Positions 60,428-64,000 of a stretch of DNA of 64,000 nucleotides are shown here, one piece after another. The position numbers were made by a program, and so were the translations under genes. Each line of letters begins with the position of its first letter. Position 1 is the stretch's first letter. The notes beneath the pieces were generated by a model that saw only the letters and a list, made by a program, of their open reading frames with translations, was not told where the DNA came from and made no database searches. Source of the stretch: Kitasatospora sp. GP82 (GTDB lineage Bacteria > Actinomycetota > Actinomycetes > Streptomycetales > Streptomycetaceae); contig NZ_JARZAJ010000016.1 of NCBI RefSeq assembly GCF_029892105.1, positions 124,001 through 188,000 of the forward strand, in the 5' to 3' direction.

Positions 60428-61453
60428 CTAGCGGCGGGAGGCGCCGACCGGGGTGGTCCACTGGGCCGGGACGGTGACCGGCTCCTCGGGGGTCGAGGTG
60501 TCCGGCAGGCGGGGGAGCCGGTAGGCCCAGGTGTGGTAGATCAGCCGGGCGGTGAGGAAGCCGACGGCAAGGCAGATCTCGCCGCCGAGCGCGTCCATCC
60601 AGAAGTGGTTGGCGGTCGAGATGATCACGAACAGCGTGGTCAGCGGGTAGAGCAGACCGAGCAGTCGGATCCAGAGCGGCTTGGCCAGGAAGAAGATCGC
60701 CAACCCGCACCACATCGACCAGCCGATGTGCATCGAGGGCATCGCCGCGAACTGGTTGGAGACGTGCGCCCCCGCGCCGGAGGCCATCGACCCCCACGTG
60801 TGGTGGACCTTGACGGTGTCGATGAAGCCGCCGCCGTCCATCAGCCGGGGCGGGGCCAGCGGGAAGAAGTAGAAACCGACCAGCGCGATCCCGGTGGTGA
60901 CGAACAGCACCGTCCGCGCCGCTGCGTAGCGCCCCGGATGCGAGCGGTACAGCCACACCAGCACACCGATGGTGATGATGAAGTGCAGCGTCGCGTAGTA
61001 GTAGTTCATCCCGACGATCAGCCAGGTGACGGAGTTCACCGCGTGGTTGATCGTGTGCTCGACCGCGATGCCGAGGGCCTGCTCGAAGTCCCAGATCCAG
61101 TCGGCGTGCTTCTGAGCCACCGACTCCTTCTCGGGGACGGCGTTGCGGACCAGGGAGTAGACCCAGTAGCTGATGCCGATCAGTGCCAGCTCGAACCAGA
61201 GCCGGGGACGCGACGGTGTCCGGCGCTGCTCGCGGATACGGCTGCGCAGTGCGGCGCTGCGCGTCTGGGCGGCGCGGGTGGCTCCGTCCGGCTTCGGGTT
61301 CGATCGAACCGCACCGAGGACGGAACCTGCGCCGCCGGCCGCCTCGGCGCGTTCGGCGCGGGCTGCACGGATCTCGGTCGGTTCCCCCATGGACGAGAAG
61401 TCTGCCAGACGTCCTGTGGCCGCCTGCTCATCCTGCGGTAGTGGATTCTTCAC
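60428..61453 (-). CDS. PAP2-superfamily membrane protein (inositol phosphorylceramide synthase-like)
   Basis: About 341 residues with about six membrane segments. The phosphatase motifs are PSMHIGWSMW (C2, SxxH) and STANHFWMDALGG (C3, SxxHxxxD), with PRLMDGGGF before them; this layout is the PAP2/Aur1-like branch acting on lipid phosphates. The first 90 residues are an Ala/Arg-rich cytoplasmic tail. The GTG at 61453 is a guess; an ATG at 61390 is also possible. Not in an operon. Confidence 0.8.
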   Translation of the reverse strand: MKNPLPQDEQAATGRLADFSSMGEPTEIRAARAERAEAAGGAGSVLGAVRSNPKPDGATRAAQTRSAALRSRIREQRRTPSRPRLWFELALIGISYWVYSLVRNAVPEKESVAQKHADWIWDFEQALGIAVEHTINHAVNSVTWLIVGMNYYYATLHFIITIGVLVWLYRSHPGRYAAARTVLFVTTGIALVGFYFFPLAPPRLMDGGGFIDTVKVHHTWGSMASGAGAHVSNQFAAMPSMHIGWSMWCGLAIFFLAKPLWIRLLGLLYPLTTLFVIISTANHFWMDALGGEICLAVGFLTARLIYHTWAYRLPRLPDTSTPEEPVTVPAQWTTPVGASRR

Positions 61454-61723
61454 CAGCTGTCCCCCCAAGGGGCTAGGGGACGGGTACCGGAGGCGGGCAT
61501 GGAGTCCATTGTGACCCGCACTCGAACGACCCCGCGAGCCGCCCCCCGAGTAGCCGATCGGGCCTTGGGGGAGTAGGGGGAGGCCCGTCGGATGTCAGGA
61601 CCGACGGGCAACCATCCCCCGCACGGGGCCGCCCGTCCCTCTTCGGGGAGGCCCGTGCGGTGCCGCTGCTCGGCAGGGCACGCACCGACTCTGCTCTGCG
61701 TACAACGGTTCGGTCAAGAGATT
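61454..61723. other. Intergenic region between PAP2 gene and amylase
   Basis: About 270 bp with a hairpin (CCCGTCGG / CCGACGGG, 61584-61608) and no convincing gene. A frame of about 70 codons on the minus strand is Pro-rich and lacks a start site. Confidence 0.5.
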
Positions 61724-61761
61724 GTTTGCAACTTTTTCAACATCTTGCTGAAACATCTTGC
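61724..61761 (+). promoter_or_regulatory. Likely MalR-type operator of the amylase gene
   Basis: AT-rich stretch with TTTGCAA (61725-61731) and two direct copies of AACATCTTGC (61739-61748, 61752-61761). Streptomycete amylase genes carry CTTGC-type direct repeats bound by the maltose repressor MalR. About 55-90 bp before the start codon. Confidence 0.5.
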
Positions 61762-61816
61762 AGTCGCTAGCGTCCACGCCACTCAACGACGACGACTGCC
61801 TCAAGGGAGAGCCGCA

Positions 61817-64000
61817 GTGGCCGAAGTCTCGCCCCACCGCCCACGGAGCACGATCCCCTTTCGCAGACCCGGCCGAGCGGCCGCGCTGCTTGCCACTTCT
61901 CTGATCGCGGCCACGCTCGGCGCGGCCGCGCCGGTCCGGGCCGCCACCCCACCGGCTCCGCCCTCGGACGCCGCGCTCGCGGCGACGGCCAAGCGCCATG
62001 ACCTGACACGTGAACAGTTCTACTTCGTCCTCCCGGACCGCTTCGCCAACGGCAACCCCGGCAACGACACCGGGGGAATCACCGGTTCCCGGTTGGACAA
62101 CGGCCTGGACCCCACCGACAAGGGCTTCTACCACGGTGGCGATCTCCAGGGCCTGATCGACAGGCTCGACTACATCCAGGGGCTGGGCACCACCGCCATC
62201 TGGATGGCCCCGATCTTCAAGAACAAGCCGGTGCAGGGCACCGGCGACGCCGCCTCGGCGGGCTACCACGGCTACTGGATCACCGACTTCACCCAGGTCG
62301 ACCCGCACTTCGGCACCAATGCCCAGCTGGCGGAGCTGATCCGGAAGGCACACGCCAAGGGCATCAAGGTCTTCTTCGACGTCATCACCAACCACACGGC
62401 GGACGTCGTCGACTACGCCGAGCAGAAGTACGACTACCGCTCGACCGGCGCGTACCCGACCCTGGACACGGACGGCAATCCGGTCGACGAGACCGCCGTC
62501 GCCGATGCCGGTGCGCCCTGGCCGAAGATCACCGCCGACTCCTTCCCGTACACGCCGACCTTCCGCAGTGCGGCGGACGCCGGGGCCAAGACCCCGTCCT
62601 GGCTCAACGACCCCTCGCTCTACCACAACCGGGGCAACTCGACCTTCGCCGGAGAGTCCGCCACCGAGGGCGACTTCTCCGGACTCGACGACCTGGACAC
62701 CCAGAACCCCAAGGTGGTCGAGGGCTTCAAGAAGATCTACGAGGGCTGGGTCAGGGAGACCGGTGTGGACGGCTTCCGGATCGACACCGTGAAGCACGTC
62801 GACATGGCCTTCTGGCAGAGTTGGGCGCCCGCGCTGAAGCAGTACGCCGCACAGCACGGCAACAAGAACTTCTTCATGTTCGGCGAGGTCTACTCCGGCG
62901 ATCCGGCCGTCACCTCGCCGTACGTCACCAAGGGCAAGCTCCAGGCCACCCTGGACTTCCCCTTCCAGCAGGGTGCGCGCAGCTACGTCTCGCAGAACGG
63001 CTCGGCGAAGGCACTCTCCGAGGTCTACGGCCAGGACTACCGGTACACCACCGCCGACACCGACGCCTACGAGCTGCCGACCTTCCTCGGCAACCACGAC
63101 ATGGGCCGGATCGGCTCCTTCCTGCAGAGCGACAACCCGGGTGCGGGCCAGGACCTGCTGCTGAAGAAGGACAGACTCGCCGACGAGCTGCTGTTCCTGA
63201 CGCGCGGTCAGCCGGTGGTCTACTACGGCGACGAGCAGGGCTTCACCGGCGCGGGCGGTGACAAGGACGCGCGGCAGGACATGTTCGCCTCCAGGACGCC
63301 GTCCTACAACAGCGACGCCGTGATCGGCGGGAGTTCGGGCCCGGCCGACCGGTACGGCCGCGATGTGCCGCTCTACCAGGGCATATCGGCGCTGGCCCAG
63401 CTGCGCAAGGCCAACCCGGCACTGGCGGACGGCGCGCAGATCGAGCGGTACGCCGCCGACGGACCCGGCGTGTACGCCTTCTCGCGGATCGACGCCAAGC
63501 AGCAGGTCGAGTACGTCGTCGCGGTCAACAACTCGACCGAGGCGAAGACCGTCACGCTGGACACCTTCTCGGCGGGTATGGCCTTCGACCAGCTCTATCC
63601 GACGGCCGGTGCACGGACCACCAGCGGCGCGGACCGCAAGCTGACCATCACCGTGCCGCCGCTCTCCTCGGTGGTGCACAGGGCGGCCGGCCGGCTGGCC
63701 AAGGTGAGCGCGGCTCCCCAACTCGCCCTCCAGGCACCGGCGGACGGGTCCACCGGCACGGTGACGGTCGGCGCCCAGGTCGCCGACGGGGGATTCAACC
63801 GGGTCTCCTTCGCCGCCCAGATCGGCAACGGCCGCTGGCAGGTGCTCGGCAGCGCCGACAACGGGACGCCCGGCGCTGCCGGCAATGTCACGTTCAAGGT
63901 GACCCAGGACCTGGGTGCCCTCGCGCCGGGGACGGTCGTGCGGTACAAGGCTGTCGTGCAGACATCCAGCGGCCGACTCCGGTCCACCACAGGAAGTTTC
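61817..64000 (+). CDS. Secreted GH13 alpha-amylase, 5' part (runs off the window)
   Basis: 728 codons visible, still open at 64000. A long signal peptide (RRPGRAAALLATSLIAATLG, AAAPVRAA) leads to a GH13 barrel: VFFDVITNHTAD (region I), GFRIDTVKHVD with the nucleophile Asp near residue 323, FMFGEVYSG with the acid/base Glu near 357, and TFLGNHDMGRIG near 427. After the beta-sandwich, a further domain with strand repeats begins near residue 635. Streptomycete relatives of this layout are large bifunctional amylase/pullulanases, so a second catalytic unit may lie beyond. GTG 61817 has AAGGGAG 7 bases upstream. Confidence 0.9.
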   Translation, partial: MAEVSPHRPRSTIPFRRPGRAAALLATSLIAATLGAAAPVRAATPPAPPSDAALAATAKRHDLTREQFYFVLPDRFANGNPGNDTGGITGSRLDNGLDPTDKGFYHGGDLQGLIDRLDYIQGLGTTAIWMAPIFKNKPVQGTGDAASAGYHGYWITDFTQVDPHFGTNAQLAELIRKAHAKGIKVFFDVITNHTADVVDYAEQKYDYRSTGAYPTLDTDGNPVDETAVADAGAPWPKITADSFPYTPTFRSAADAGAKTPSWLNDPSLYHNRGNSTFAGESATEGDFSGLDDLDTQNPKVVEGFKKIYEGWVRETGVDGFRIDTVKHVDMAFWQSWAPALKQYAAQHGNKNFFMFGEVYSGDPAVTSPYVTKGKLQATLDFPFQQGARSYVSQNGSAKALSEVYGQDYRYTTADTDAYELPTFLGNHDMGRIGSFLQSDNPGAGQDLLLKKDRLADELLFLTRGQPVVYYGDEQGFTGAGGDKDARQDMFASRTPSYNSDAVIGGSSGPADRYGRDVPLYQGISALAQLRKANPALADGAQIERYAADGPGVYAFSRIDAKQQVEYVVAVNNSTEAKTVTLDTFSAGMAFDQLYPTAGARTTSGADRKLTITVPPLSSVVHRAAGRLAKVSAAPQLALQAPADGSTGTVTVGAQVADGGFNRVSFAAQIGNGRWQVLGSADNGTPGAAGNVTFKVTQDLGALAPGTVVRYKAVVQTSSGRLRSTTGSF

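Noticed and set aside
61473..61685. Minus-strand frame of about 70 codons between the PAP2 and amylase genes
   Set aside because: Pro/Arg-rich, no ribosome binding site, overlaps hairpins.

Overview
The window reads as a chromosomal segment of a streptomycete (Streptomyces or Kitasatospora). The reasons are very high GC, purine-rich ribosome binding sites, many GTG starts, a gamma-butyrolactone receptor, a WhiB protein, BTAD and PadR regulators, an F420-dependent oxidoreductase, and the nadE, glnA2 and glnE genes close together as I recall them in S. coelicolor. I saw no rRNA, tRNA or CRISPR array.

Layout. (1) 1-6.7 kb: accessory genes. They include an AfsA-like fragment divergent from a gamma-butyrolactone receptor, a pentapeptide-repeat protein, a cytidine deaminase, a Nudix gene with two compensating frameshifts, a serine hydrolase, an ACT-domain protein and an MFS exporter. 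(2) 6.8-14.1 kb: a compact, co-directional gene set that looks like a pathway for a ribosomally made, post-translationally modified peptide (RiPP). It contains an HExxH-type putative peptide hydroxylase, a phytanoyl-CoA dioxygenase-like oxygenase, a radical SAM/SPASM enzyme, a PqqD-like RiPP recognition element (RRE), a 53-residue candidate precursor, a B12-type radical SAM enzyme with a PqqD-like C-terminus, and a TylF-like methyltransferase. A clear sigma70-type promoter precedes it and an MFS exporter is divergent from it. This is the strongest candidate for an undescribed system. (3) 14.1-16.8 kb: a gene graveyard with fragments of a VOC protein, a rhomboid-like protein, possibly SulP and a methyltransferase, among intact DUF6126, ArsR and GNAT genes. 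(4) 16.8-39.9 kb: mostly ordinary chromosome. It holds regulator/transporter pairs with visible operators, map, npdG, a site-2 protease, a BTAD regulator, a Drr-like ABC exporter, panB, a DHA2 exporter with its TetR, nadE and glnA2, plus decayed MFS and metallo-beta-lactamase-fold genes.

(5) 39.9-56.7 kb: a complete-looking actinomycete integrative and conjugative element (AICE) in the 3' end of glnA2, a protein-coding gene rather than the usual tRNA. A 94-bp direct repeat with one mismatch (39908-40001 and 56586-56679) marks attL and attR, giving a 16,678-bp unit. Most genes run leftward from a GntR-controlled promoter region near 54.9 kb: WhiB and DUF2637 proteins, small membrane and spread-like proteins, a TTG-started FtsK/TraB translocase, SSB, a cytosine methyltransferase, a primase-polymerase with a RepA-like ATPase, then xis and int. 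A pSAM2 Pif-like Nudix gene is divergent from the GntR gene. Three short-repeat families stand out: GACTACA beside traB, GTGGGCAC inside the DUF2637 gene, and GGGACAG near both ends.

(6) 56.7-64 kb: resumed chromosome. It has the displaced glnA2 terminator, glnE (the adenylyltransferase for glutamine synthetase), a PAP2-family membrane protein, and the start of a secreted GH13 amylase that runs off the right edge.
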